64,000 bases of DNA from Desulfobacterales bacterium (GTDB lineage Bacteria; Desulfobacterota; UBA8473), in assembly GCA_016209225.1 (NCBI GenBank), contig JACQWO010000069.1, positions 101,324 through 165,323 of the forward strand. Direction: 5' to 3'. Numbering within the stretch: the stretch's first letter is position 1; every line of letters begins with the position of its first letter. Both the position numbers and the translations under genes were made by a program. Below are positions 34,698 through 43,419 of the stretch, one piece after another. The notes below the pieces were generated by a model that was not told the origin of the DNA, searched no databases, and saw only the letters and a list, made by a program, of their open reading frames with translations.

Positions 34698-36563
34698 TCA
34701 TCCTTTGGGGTAGAGGCGAAGGGGGGGGGATAAGGGAAGTATACAGGTGAAGCGGGTACCTTCCCCTATCTTGCTCTCTACATCTATACTTCCTCCCAAG
34801 CGATCAACGACCTCTTTGACAATGATAAGCCCCAGTCCGGTCCCATTCTCCTCTATGGCCTTGGCATTATCCGCCCTGAAGAACTCGGTAAACAGGCGAG
34901 GAATATCTTCCTGGGATATTCCGATACCCGTATCCGAAATCTCAAATAAGATATGGTTTTCCCCCTTCATCGAGAGGTTAATCCTGACCAATCCATCTCT
35001 AGGGGTATATTTAACAGCGTTAGAAACGAGGTTACTAAAAATTTCGTCCAGCAGTTCCTGGTTTCCAATCATAGTATTGCCGATTTCTTCAATCTCTGTC
35101 TTGAACTCTATCCCTTTCTCAATAGCTTCGGACTGGTATAACTGAACTACTTGTTTAAGTATCATAGAAGGGTTCAAACCGAGAAATTTTATTCTCTTAA
35201 TGGCCTTAATGTCATGATCGAACCTCAGAATATCGCTTATAAGGTTACCCAGGAGTTCTGCCCTTCTGTCCGTCCGTATCAGGAGTTCCTTCTGCTTCTC
35301 ATTTAACCCTCCCACGTAACCCCCTATGACGGTCTTCAGCATGCTTCTGATGGCATTAAGCGGGGAACGAATCTGGTGGACTGCCTTTTTGGTAAACCAT
35401 GATCTTGCAAGGCTCGATTGGAGATTTTCAATGGCCATCGCCGTGAGGTCCGTCATCAAGGAGAAAAACTTCGTATCTTCTTCATCGAATCGATACGTTT
35501 TGTCACTGTAGACGCATAATATCCCTGTAGAATCTTCTTCCGCCCGAAGGGGGAAACACAACATCGAGGCTATCCCTTCTTTCAGGATATCTTCAGGGTA
35601 TTGAAAGTAATCTTTCTCATCAATATGACTGATAGAATATGGAGACCCCTGGATTATCCTGAGGTTGATAGGGCTTTTTTCAATATCTATGCTTTCTTTA
35701 GATGTGTAGTCTCTGCTTAAGCCATATACGGAAGCGAATCGAAGCGTCCTCTTATCTTCATTCAAAAGCTTGATAGAGCAACCCTTAACACCCATAATCC
35801 TTGTTGCATATCGTGTTGCTGAGTCCATAAGCCCCTTGAGGTCAGAGTGGGAACCCATTTCCTTCACCATCTCATAGAGGGCTGTTAACTTGGTATTAAT
35901 CAAATCCAGTTCGTGGGAAACATCAAGCAAACTCCTTGCCTTTGTCCTCAGAGAGACTTTGACAGAGGTAATGAGAAATGCCGAGATCAGGATGGCAGCG
36001 GCAAATGTGAGGTATGGAATCGAGATGCCACTGGATCCATAGCGATAATGCAATAGGTGTATCTGGAACAGGACGGGTTTTAGAGGTAATATCCCTGTGT
36101 CCTGTAAGACAACCAGACCTCCAAGCGCCGCAATAACCAGCGCTCCATATAGATAGCAGCTAAGGGGGGGGAGGAGTATACCCGCTAAAATGATATGAAA
36201 GATGACAAAAATTAACAGGGGGCTGTAAACACCCCCTGTGAAATAAATCAGTGTATATAAACACAGAAGGTCTAAAGAGATCTGGGTGTGGGCAAAGACG
36301 GTGAAGGGTCTGACCTCCCTGGGCCTGAATGCCTCCAGTCGCTTCCCTATATAAAGGAATATTGTATTGTAGAAGAGAATAAAGACAAGGGCAATGTTTA
36401 AAGGAAGGATGGGCAGACTCTGTCCTCCGAGGTAGGCTGCCCAGGTTATTGCAATGGCTGTCCCTGCACCTATCCATCTGAGGTGGATGAACCAGAAGAC
36501 CCTCTCTTTGAGTTCCTGCCTGAAGAAAAGCTGCTCCTTAACCAGGTCGTATCCTACTTTCAT
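34698..36563 (-). CDS. Membrane sensor histidine kinase with GAF domain
   Basis: A 621-residue kinase with about six transmembrane helices in the first 210 residues, a GAF domain (about 235-385; TRYATRIMGVKGCSIKLL, SMLCFPLRAEEDSTGILCVY), a HisKA-like domain with KKAVHQIRSPLNAI (phospho-His) and HATPase with NLVSNAVKYTP, DTGIGISQEDI and NGTGLGLIIV. It lies upstream of hypA in the same direction, 260 bases away. A role in hydrogenase control is possible but rests only on position. Confidence 0.9.
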   Translation of the reverse strand: MKVGYDLVKEQLFFRQELKERVFWFIHLRWIGAGTAIAITWAAYLGGQSLPILPLNIALVFILFYNTIFLYIGKRLEAFRPREVRPFTVFAHTQISLDLLCLYTLIYFTGGVYSPLLIFVIFHIILAGILLPPLSCYLYGALVIAALGGLVVLQDTGILPLKPVLFQIHLLHYRYGSSGISIPYLTFAAAILISAFLITSVKVSLRTKARSLLDVSHELDLINTKLTALYEMVKEMGSHSDLKGLMDSATRYATRIMGVKGCSIKLLNEDKRTLRFASVYGLSRDYTSKESIDIEKSPINLRIIQGSPYSISHIDEKDYFQYPEDILKEGIASMLCFPLRAEEDSTGILCVYSDKTYRFDEEDTKFFSLMTDLTAMAIENLQSSLARSWFTKKAVHQIRSPLNAIRSMLKTVIGGYVGGLNEKQKELLIRTDRRAELLGNLISDILRFDHDIKAIKRIKFLGLNPSMILKQVVQLYQSEAIEKGIEFKTEIEEIGNTMIGNQELLDEIFSNLVSNAVKYTPRDGLVRINLSMKGENHILFEISDTGIGISQEDIPRLFTEFFRADNAKAIEENGTGLGLIIVKEVVDRLGGSIDVESKIGEGTRFTCILPLSPPLRLYPKG

Positions 36564-36855
36564 AAAGGACAGTCCCTTTCAGCCTGTTATCAAAATTCCT
36601 TTCCGCTTTGTCTAAAAACGTTTTCATGCCCATTTAAAGAAGTGTTTATTTGGTCAACAGCCCGTCAAATTTTAACTCCCCTTTGTCTGCACCAGAGTGA
36701 TCGATTTGATTAAGCCCTCTGGCAACTGGCAATATGGCCATTTTTTCATAATTTTTTTTCCTCCAGTAAACAAAATGGTTTCTCTTGCCTCTTCCTAGCT
36801 AGATAGCTTTTACTGCTTAACTAAAATCGAACCCTTTGATCCTATTCCTCAATCA
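36564..36855. other. Gene-free spacer
   Basis: Nothing coding is visible in this ~290-bp stretch between the kinase and the binding-protein gene. TTTTTTTTCCTCCAGTAAACAAAATGGTTTCT at 36756-36784 is nearly repeated at 38062-38085 on the other side of the binding-protein gene, which suggests a small duplication flanking that gene. Confidence 0.5.
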
Positions 36856-38055
36856 CTACTCAGCCTTCCTCCAGTCTGTTATGGCGACATATCTTCCGCT
36901 GGCGGGGTCAGCCCTGTATATCCGGGATGAGTCTCCACCTTTATGGCTTTCCGCACTATAAGAGATATGACCACAGAGCCCACCAGTATTATAATTCTTA
37001 ATACCCTCAAGGGCATTTATCAGGGCTTCTTCATCGAGATTTCTGCCAGCCCTTTTTAAACCTTCTACTAGCATAGTGTTGCAAACCCAAACATAGGTGT
37101 ATATGGTGCCACGGTAGGGTTTTTCCGTCCCAGGGTGATATTTCAGGGTGATTTTTCTCATCTCTTCCACACCCTGCCCCTTACCATACCATGGAGATAT
37201 AGCATGAACAGAGTAAAATTGATTTGCTGCTTTACCAATAGCATTTATTTCCTCTGAAAGCATTGTACTCCAAGCACCAAAAACCGGTATCTCTAATCCC
37301 ATCTTTCTTAAATCCCTGAGCAGAACAATAGTTGTTGAGGTAATACCTCCGGCATGGACTATGATATTCGCTTGGTACCTTTTTATACTCATCACCTGAG
37401 TTGTGGCATCAATAGCGCCAGGGGCTAATACCTCTTTTGTTACAGGTGTTATATTGTATCTCTTAAGTCTCTCTATTGCAGCTACAAGCTCCATCTTTCC
37501 GTTATCAGTATCAGGATAAACCAGGGCAACCTTGGGTTCTTTCAATTTAAAGTCTCTAATTATATAATCGATGAGAACCCTCGTTTGATTTGCATAGGTG
37601 TCCATACCACCAAATATATACCTCTTAGAAGGGACAAAAGCAATCTCAGGCATTACACCGGACATAGTTGGCAGCTTCTCTTTCTCAATGTGTTTCCACA
37701 AGACATTAAGGCAACTAGCAGACCCAGGTCCCATCATGGTGAATACTCTATCTTTGTAAACCAGCTTCTTAAAAGCAGCAATGGCAGCTGGAATCGCATA
37801 ACGGTCGTCTTCTACAATTAAATTCAACTGTCTCCCATTGACACCACCGTTATCGTTAATATGCTTAATATAGGTCCTTATTGATTCAGCCCAGAGAGTA
37901 CCAAGACTCCCTGCAGGGCCAGTTATAGGAGCAATTGTGCCTATCTTTATCTCTTTGTCTGTCACCCCTCGTACTTCAGCGTTAACAGGATGAGCACAGA
38001 ATAAAGTCAAAACTGTAAGCAAAATTACAACCAGTACGAAAACAACTTTTTTCAT
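36856..38055 (-). CDS. ABC transporter substrate-binding protein (LivK type), orphan
   Basis: A 399-residue periplasmic binding protein of the branched-chain amino acid/amide (HAAT) type. It has a Sec signal (MKKVVFVLVVILLTVLTLF, cleavage after about NAE), then TDKEIKIGTIAPITGPAGSLG and GGVNGRQLNLIVEDDRY, typical of the family. ATG 38055 has GGAGGGG upstream; the ORF track start is too early. No permease or ATPase gene lies near, so it either works with a distant transporter or acts as a ligand sensor. Aromatic acids and short amides are common ligands in this family. Confidence 0.9.
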   Translation of the reverse strand: MKKVVFVLVVILLTVLTLFCAHPVNAEVRGVTDKEIKIGTIAPITGPAGSLGTLWAESIRTYIKHINDNGGVNGRQLNLIVEDDRYAIPAAIAAFKKLVYKDRVFTMMGPGSASCLNVLWKHIEKEKLPTMSGVMPEIAFVPSKRYIFGGMDTYANQTRVLIDYIIRDFKLKEPKVALVYPDTDNGKMELVAAIERLKRYNITPVTKEVLAPGAIDATTQVMSIKRYQANIIVHAGGITSTTIVLLRDLRKMGLEIPVFGAWSTMLSEEINAIGKAANQFYSVHAISPWYGKGQGVEEMRKITLKYHPGTEKPYRGTIYTYVWVCNTMLVEGLKRAGRNLDEEALINALEGIKNYNTGGLCGHISYSAESHKGGDSSRIYRADPASGRYVAITDWRKAE

Positions 38056-38124
38056 AATTTTTCCCCTCCAATAAACAAAATGGTTTCTATTAACCGCGTT
38101 CCGCCAGATAGCATTTGCCCAGTT

Positions 38125-38196
38125 AGAAAGCCCCATCCTTCAGGGCGGAGACAGAACACCCCATTAGTAAATGATATTTCTAACGGGGTGTAGAAG
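38125..38196. repeat. Two small hairpins (IS605-end-like and CTAACGGGG)
   Basis: GCCCCATCCTTCAGGGCGG resembles the end hairpin of IS200/IS605 TnpB elements. It is followed by CACCCCATTAG paired with CTAACGGGGTG, whose TTTCTAACGGG end recurs at 63.17 kb. No transposase is present. Confidence 0.5.
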
Positions 38197-38216
38197 AAAA
38201 TACCCTCCCAAACCCT

Positions 38217-38633
38217 TTAACAGGGTGTATCTACCCCCTTGATAATGGACTGGACTGTTGAAAGCAACTTTTCAGGATCTACCGGTTTTTCCATAAAGTA
38301 CGAGACCGGCCAGCTTTCGCCCAGTATATGCTGAAACCTTTCAGGACCATCTTCCGCCATCTTTTGTGTAAAGCCCGTTTCCAAAATGATGGGGATATTC
38401 CTATACTGGGGATCATCTCTGAGTTTGTATGCAAGATCGAATCCCTCTGTGTCTGTGCTCATCATAACGTCCAGGATGATGAGATCGGGTGTCTTTTCCT
38501 TAATCTTCGCATACCCTTCCTTTCCATTATAAGCGTATCTCACTGTAAAATCTTTGCTTTCCAGGATGATACGGAGAGAGTTAACTACATCCCTGTCATC
38601 CTCAATTATAAGTATGTCTCTTCCCGTGCTCAT
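38217..38633 (-). CDS. Stand-alone response-regulator receiver
   Basis: A 138-residue receiver: IIEDDRD acidic cluster, LIILDVMMSTDTEGFD with the phospho-Asp, LETGF in place of the usual Thr/Ser strand, and MEKPVD with the Lys. The insert STDTEG after the Asp loop is typical of a subgroup of single-domain regulators often linked to hydrogenase or heterodisulfide reductase loci. It is followed on the minus strand by the binding-protein gene and preceded by the hydrogenase operon. Confidence 0.9.
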   Translation of the reverse strand: MSTGRDILIIEDDRDVVNSLRIILESKDFTVRYAYNGKEGYAKIKEKTPDLIILDVMMSTDTEGFDLAYKLRDDPQYRNIPIILETGFTQKMAEDGPERFQHILGESWPVSYFMEKPVDPEKLLSTVQSIIKGVDTPC

Positions 38634-38781
38634 TATGTTCCTCCTGTTTGGTGTTCATTGCCCCTCCTGTTTAGACATTCATGGTATCACAAAAAACTCA
38701 TTTTGTCAGTTTGTTTTTCAAGTTAAGTGCCTAAAGTGAGCTAAAGTTTAAAGTGCCTAAAGTTATTTAAAATGGAAATCC

Positions 38782-39261
38782 CTATGACCCCAAATCCCTG
38801 TCAAGAAATTTCACTATCTCAACAACTACCTCAAATACCCTATCTTCAACCTCTTTGGTAAGTCCCTCTCCGATGTCAAAATCCTCCCCCTGAACAGAAA
38901 TCATCCATGCCTCTGGACTTTCGTTATACAGAGATTGGAGAAGACCCAGGAGAAATGCCGGATTAAAATGGTGCGTCAGGTAGGATAAACTCCTGAGTTC
39001 AGGCTCCACCCTGGTCCATTCCCATCCCCCTCTCAATTCGTTCACAGCAGCATCAACAAATATAATTAAAGTTGCATCCTGTAGTTCGAAAACCAGGTCC
39101 GGCTCAAGTTGATGAAGGGCAAAAAAATGGATTCCCTCCTTGTGTTTGAATATATCTCTTAATTTTGTAACTGCATACTGACCTATTCCGTCGTCCCGGC
39201 GTTGGGGGTTGCCATAACCTATAATCCATATGGAAGATTGTTTGGTTTCCGCATTGGGCAC
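38782..39261 (-). CDS. hoxW: Hydrogenase maturation endopeptidase (HoxW/HyaD type)
   Basis: This 159-residue protein belongs to the HycI/HyaD peptidase family, which removes the C-terminal peptide of the large subunit once nickel is in place. IIGYGNPQRRDDGIG carries the first acidic nickel ligand, VFVDA-type strand (LIIFVDAAVNE) the second, and THHFNPAFLLGL the histidine. It starts three bases after hoxH in the same operon, so hoxH is its obvious substrate. The gene name rests on context. Confidence 0.9.
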   Translation of the reverse strand: MPNAETKQSSIWIIGYGNPQRRDDGIGQYAVTKLRDIFKHKEGIHFFALHQLEPDLVFELQDATLIIFVDAAVNELRGGWEWTRVEPELRSLSYLTHHFNPAFLLGLLQSLYNESPEAWMISVQGEDFDIGEGLTKEVEDRVFEVVVEIVKFLDRDLGS

Positions 39262-39264
39262 GAC

Positions 39265-40695
39265 TCAGTCCCTTTGCACTTCATCTATAAGTTCTCCATT
39301 GAAATTGTATATCTGAATCTTAAGGGGCATCTTGCCAACAGCATGGGTTGCACACGACAGGCAAGGGTCGTAGCAGCGTATTGCCCCTTCAACCCGGTTT
39401 AACATCCCCTCCTCCACTTTGCCCTTGTGGATGTATTCCTTGGCTACAAGCTCAACGGAACGGTTCATGGCAATGTTGTTATGCCCTGTCGCAACAATTA
39501 AATTGGCCTTGGTAATCTTGCCGTACTTGTCCACTCCGTAGTGGTGAACGAGTATTCCCCGGGGAGCCTCGATGACTCCGATACCCTCATTGTTGGCCGG
39601 ACCAGTAGTGATCCTGATATCGGTGCCACAGATACCCGGATTTTTCAGGAGTTCCTCAGCCCGCTCCAGGCAGTAGAGAAGCTCAATCTGCCGGGCATAG
39701 TGGTAGAGGAGCGTACAGCCGAGGAGCCCTTTCTCTGTAAGCTTCCTGAAGTTCTCAAGCTCCTTGTTTGCCTTAGGGGTAGCAATTTTGGTCGCCGCAT
39801 TCACCCTAGCAAGGGGACCGACCCGGTAACAGCCCTTTGGGTAGCCCTGGGGTTTGTAGTAGGGGAACTTCATGTAGGACCATGGCTCAACCTTCTCGCC
39901 AATATAATCAAGGTAGTTGGCAGGATCGAACTCGACGAGCATCTTTCGGTTGCTGTCCACAATCCGCCAGTTGCCATCGTAGAGGGCGATACAGCCATCC
40001 TTATCCACGAGCCCCGCATAGTTCGACTCAAAGTTCGCAAACCGCTTCACTTCGTCCAGATTCTTCTCCTGCCACTCCTTCAAAAGATCAATGGCGAGCT
40101 GACATGTCCCGTATGCCTCATCGAAACCGGCAAGGAGCCGATCACGGTCAGATTCGTAAAGGGCGTTGGTCACCCCGCCGGGAACGGAGAATGCCGGGTG
40201 GACCTTCTTGCCGCCAAGGGCCTTGATGATCTCCTGACCGTACTTGCGGAGCTTGATACCCTTGACGGCCGCATCCGGGAATTTCCCGATCACTCCCACC
40301 ACGTTACGCACGGCGGGATCGGCATCCCATCCAAGGAGGAGGTCCGGGCTAGCCAGGTGAAAGAAGTGGAGGGCATGGGACTGGATGTATTGTCCCTTGT
40401 GCAGCAGTTTCCGCAGCAGATATGCGGTCTCCGGGATTTGGACCCCAAGGATTGCATCACATGCCTTAGCGGAAGCCAACTGATGACTCACAGGACAGAT
40501 ACCACATATCCTCTGGGTAATTATCGGCATCTCCTCAAAGGGTCTCCCCTGGCAGAATCGTTCATATCCCCTGAATTGAGTCACATGGAATCGGGTATCT
40601 GTTACCTCACCGTTACCGTCCAGAAAAATAGTGACCTTCCCATGCCCTTCTAATCGACTTATGGGGTCTATAGTTATCTTTTGTACTGTTGTCAT
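39265..40695 (-). CDS. hoxH: [NiFe] hydrogenase large subunit (group 3, HoxH-like)
   Basis: This 476-residue catalytic subunit has the N-terminal nickel motif RICGICPVSH and the C-terminal DPCLSCATHAVGKMP. About 25 residues follow the ATH cleavage point, so it is made as a precursor needing the adjacent peptidase. The arrangement with HoxY- and diaphorase-type genes places it in the soluble cofactor-linked group 3 (3d-like) hydrogenases that exchange electrons with NAD(P). No Tat signal or membrane subunit is present, so it is cytoplasmic. Confidence 0.95.
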   Translation of the reverse strand: MTTVQKITIDPISRLEGHGKVTIFLDGNGEVTDTRFHVTQFRGYERFCQGRPFEEMPIITQRICGICPVSHQLASAKACDAILGVQIPETAYLLRKLLHKGQYIQSHALHFFHLASPDLLLGWDADPAVRNVVGVIGKFPDAAVKGIKLRKYGQEIIKALGGKKVHPAFSVPGGVTNALYESDRDRLLAGFDEAYGTCQLAIDLLKEWQEKNLDEVKRFANFESNYAGLVDKDGCIALYDGNWRIVDSNRKMLVEFDPANYLDYIGEKVEPWSYMKFPYYKPQGYPKGCYRVGPLARVNAATKIATPKANKELENFRKLTEKGLLGCTLLYHYARQIELLYCLERAEELLKNPGICGTDIRITTGPANNEGIGVIEAPRGILVHHYGVDKYGKITKANLIVATGHNNIAMNRSVELVAKEYIHKGKVEEGMLNRVEGAIRCYDPCLSCATHAVGKMPLKIQIYNFNGELIDEVQRD

Positions 40696-40707
40696 AAGGG
40701 TACCTCC

Positions 40708-41253
40708 TCAGTCAAAATGCATCATTTCGGTTGGAAGGACAGGTATCCTGCCCTGCAGGATCTCTGTCAAAGAATAGGCAATTGCCTCCGTGGAGGGTGG
40801 ACACCCTGGCACATATACATCGACCGGTACTACCCCATTAACCGGGAGTACTTTATCCAGAAGGGGGGGGATATCTTCATGCATGGGAATCGCCCCTTCC
40901 ACGGTGCTTTCAGTTTCGATGTAGCCATACCTCAGCACCTCATCCTTAGGGATCCAGTTGCGTAAAGTGTTAATGCCACCAAAGACTGCACAGTCTCCCC
41001 ATGCAATAAGTATCTTGCAAGATTTCCTAAGTTTCTCGGCAATCTCTACCTGTTCTTCGTTTCCAATGCCACCCTCAATAATACCAACGGTAACCTCCTG
41101 AAAGTCAAAATTCTTGAAGTCGGTAATGGGGGTAACAGTTAGATCTACAGCCGAAAGAATATCCAATAGGCCTTCATCCAGATCCAGAAAGGACATATGG
41201 CATCCTGCACATCCCTCTAACCATACTGTTGCTACTTTTGGCTTTCCCATCAA
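40708..41253 (-). CDS. hoxY: [NiFe] hydrogenase small subunit (HoxY-like)
   Basis: A short (181-residue) small subunit with only the proximal [4Fe-4S] ligands: LEGCAGCHMSFLD, WGDCAVFGG and VPGCPPSTEA. The medial and distal clusters of uptake enzymes are missing, as in HoxY and other group 3 enzymes. It lies 12 bases before hoxH. The first Met may be followed by a more suitable start at the second (MGKPKVATVW). Confidence 0.94.
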   Translation of the reverse strand: MMGKPKVATVWLEGCAGCHMSFLDLDEGLLDILSAVDLTVTPITDFKNFDFQEVTVGIIEGGIGNEEQVEIAEKLRKSCKILIAWGDCAVFGGINTLRNWIPKDEVLRYGYIETESTVEGAIPMHEDIPPLLDKVLPVNGVVPVDVYVPGCPPSTEAIAYSLTEILQGRIPVLPTEMMHFD

Positions 41254-41288
41254 TAAACCTCCATTCCTGGTGTTCCGTGTCGGTGTCG

Positions 41289-41341
41289 GTAGGGGCGGGG
41301 TTATTCCCGCCCGCTAGGGACGGGAATAACCCCGCCCCTAC
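41289..41341. repeat. Palindrome GTAGGGGCGGGG between hoxY and hoxU
   Basis: GTAGGGGCGGGGTTATTCCC is matched by GGGAATAACCCCGCCCCTAC with a short irregular centre. It is the same family as the 33.3-kb palindrome and directly abuts the stop codon of the upstream gene; as RNA it could separate or protect the two parts of the operon message. Confidence 0.9.
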
Positions 41342-43401
41342 TAATACATTAAAAATGGACCAAGTTCCATCTCTTTTTCTACCTTTTTACGTAGTTCCTT
41401 CCATGTTTTGAAGTCAGGACGAAATTTGGTTCGGTCAGCCAGAGCCACCATGGTTTGCCATGACCCCTTTACTCCTTCGGGAGGATTAAGTACCTTTTCC
41501 CTGTAGCTGAATTCTATGCCGTCCAGAGAGGTATATGTTCCATCCTCCTCTATCCAGAGGGGTTTTGGAATAATGACATGGGCCTTATCAGCCAGTGTCT
41601 CCGGGAAATAGGGGCTCATAACACCAAGAAAATCAAGTCCACTGAAGCGATCCGGAAGGTCTGAACTTAAGGTTTCTTCTCCACCCAGAAGCATAAGTCC
41701 GCCCCTCCATTTGTCTTTGCCATTTATCCCTTTACGGGAAGAAAGTCCCAGCCTCCATGCTCCAGCACTGTTTCCCTCCGGCTTCAGGATAATAAGCCTC
41801 AGGGTGTTCTCAGGAAGAAGACCCTTGAAAAGAGCCAGCTTTATGAGAGGTATCAGCCCTGATGGATCATCAGTGCCAGTCAATGCCTCTCCTGCAATAA
41901 TTATGGGATTGTATGATTTGGCAAATATCCTCACCATGTCATAGAAGGTTCCTCTGTCTTCCCAATTCAGACCTTCCCCTTTTAGCAGGCCTGGCACATC
42001 TGCCCTTTCCACTTCACGGGAAGATTCTTTAGCAGAAGCAATGACTTCCTCCAAAAGGGCTTTGATAAATAAGGGTTCTTTACCATTCCTCGGTGATAGG
42101 TATAAGGACGTCCATGGACGCATAAAATCTGTTTTTCCTATGATAGCCAGTTTAACACCTTTCTCCATGACACATCTGTGTATAAGGGATGAGATGAGGG
42201 GCTGACTTTTATAGGGGTCTGCACCTACTGCCAGGATGAAATCGGATTCAAGGATACTCTTCCATGATGCCTCCTTGAAAGTCTTTCCCACGTCCTCCAT
42301 TGCCCTTGAAATGGTTCTCATGTGGTCTCCGTCCAGGGTATCTATGTAGCCGGAAGCCCAGCCCCCGGACATGATATCCCTGAAGAGAACAAGTTCCTCA
42401 TTGGAACATCGGCTTGATGCAAGCCCGAAGATAGCCTTACCACTGTATGTATCCCTGATAGTACCTAGCTTCTCAGCTACTAAGTCAAGGGCATTTTGCC
42501 ATGTCTCTTCTGCCCATGTCCCATCCTTCCTTCGAACCCTGGGCTGAAGGAGGCGTGTTCCAATCGTCTTAAAGGGTTCAAATCTCCCCTTATAGCATAG
42601 TTGCCCAAGGTCTGGGCTTCCGCCATTTAGAGAAAGCTTGCCTTCAATCTTCAGCAGGTTGTTATCCTTGACAAAATGGAGCGTTGGGCATAGTAATCCA
42701 CACTGGGGGCAAAAGGAGTCAACAGTCTCCCAGTCCTTTGTGTGTCCTTTAACCGCATAATGTGTCCTATAGCGATTGTATATTGCCCCTGTTGGGCACA
42801 CCTGCATGCATACACCGCAAGAATAGCAGGTGGATTCTCCTCTTTCTTCATTGAGGTCCAGACCGATAAGGGAATCAGGGCCCCTATTTTGAAAATTCAG
42901 CACATAGGCTCCTGCTATCTCCTGGCATCCCCTGATGCACCTTCCGCATAAGACACAACGATTATGGTCTATGGCCATGTATTCACTTGTTATATCAACG
43001 GGAAATGCCTGGTAGGAAGAAGAGACAGTGAGATGGTCCATCTGCATCTCATAGGCCAGACTCTGGAGCTCACAATCTCCACTCTGGGCGCAGAACATGC
43101 AGTAATGGTTTCTCTCGGCAAACATGAACTCAAGGATGGTTCGTCTGGCTTCGATGATCCGATCGTTGGATGTGACCACCCCCATCCCTTCTCTAACGGG
43201 CATCACGCAGCTGGCAACCAGTCTGGGAGCCCCATCTGCTTCCACCACGCAGAGCCTACACCCCCCCCAATTGGAGAGGCAAGGATGGTGGCAGAGGGTG
43301 GGAATACGAATGCCGTTTTGCTGCGCTGCATCCAGGATTGTCGTACCTTCGTCTACCACTATCTCTCTTTCGTCAATCTTCAGATTTACCTTCTTCTCCA
43401 T
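41341..43401 (-). CDS. HoxU/NuoG-like iron-sulfur subunit with molybdopterin-type domain
   Basis: This 686-residue subunit begins with a [2Fe-2S] ferredoxin domain (CHHPCLSNWGGCRLCVVE), a His-Cys3 [4Fe-4S] site (HYCMFCAQSGDCELQ) and a two-cluster ferredoxin domain (CVLCGRCIRGCQE; CYSCGVCMQVCPTG). From about residue 215 it has a further Cys motif (CPQCGLLCPTLHF) and a molybdopterin oxidoreductase-like body as in NuoG/Nqo3. Bona fide HoxU has only the first ~240 residues. The extra domain lacks a recognisable metal ligand (no Sec/Cys in place), so it is probably structural, or an electron relay. The call as HoxU-type is from the operon. Confidence 0.9.
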   Translation of the reverse strand: MEKKVNLKIDEREIVVDEGTTILDAAQQNGIRIPTLCHHPCLSNWGGCRLCVVEADGAPRLVASCVMPVREGMGVVTSNDRIIEARRTILEFMFAERNHYCMFCAQSGDCELQSLAYEMQMDHLTVSSSYQAFPVDITSEYMAIDHNRCVLCGRCIRGCQEIAGAYVLNFQNRGPDSLIGLDLNEERGESTCYSCGVCMQVCPTGAIYNRYRTHYAVKGHTKDWETVDSFCPQCGLLCPTLHFVKDNNLLKIEGKLSLNGGSPDLGQLCYKGRFEPFKTIGTRLLQPRVRRKDGTWAEETWQNALDLVAEKLGTIRDTYSGKAIFGLASSRCSNEELVLFRDIMSGGWASGYIDTLDGDHMRTISRAMEDVGKTFKEASWKSILESDFILAVGADPYKSQPLISSLIHRCVMEKGVKLAIIGKTDFMRPWTSLYLSPRNGKEPLFIKALLEEVIASAKESSREVERADVPGLLKGEGLNWEDRGTFYDMVRIFAKSYNPIIIAGEALTGTDDPSGLIPLIKLALFKGLLPENTLRLIILKPEGNSAGAWRLGLSSRKGINGKDKWRGGLMLLGGEETLSSDLPDRFSGLDFLGVMSPYFPETLADKAHVIIPKPLWIEEDGTYTSLDGIEFSYREKVLNPPEGVKGSWQTMVALADRTKFRPDFKTWKELRKKVEKEMELGPFLMY

Positions 43402-43419
43402 TGGATATCCTCCAAAATT

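Noticed and set aside
38125-38160. IS605/TnpB end hairpin as evidence for an insertion sequence
   Set aside because: No TnpA or TnpB coding sequence exists nearby; only a single short hairpin of that type is present.
39541-40653. 370-aa plus-strand ORF opposite hoxH
   Set aside because: It is exactly antisense to the hydrogenase large subunit, which has full catalytic motifs; the plus-strand product shows no family pattern.
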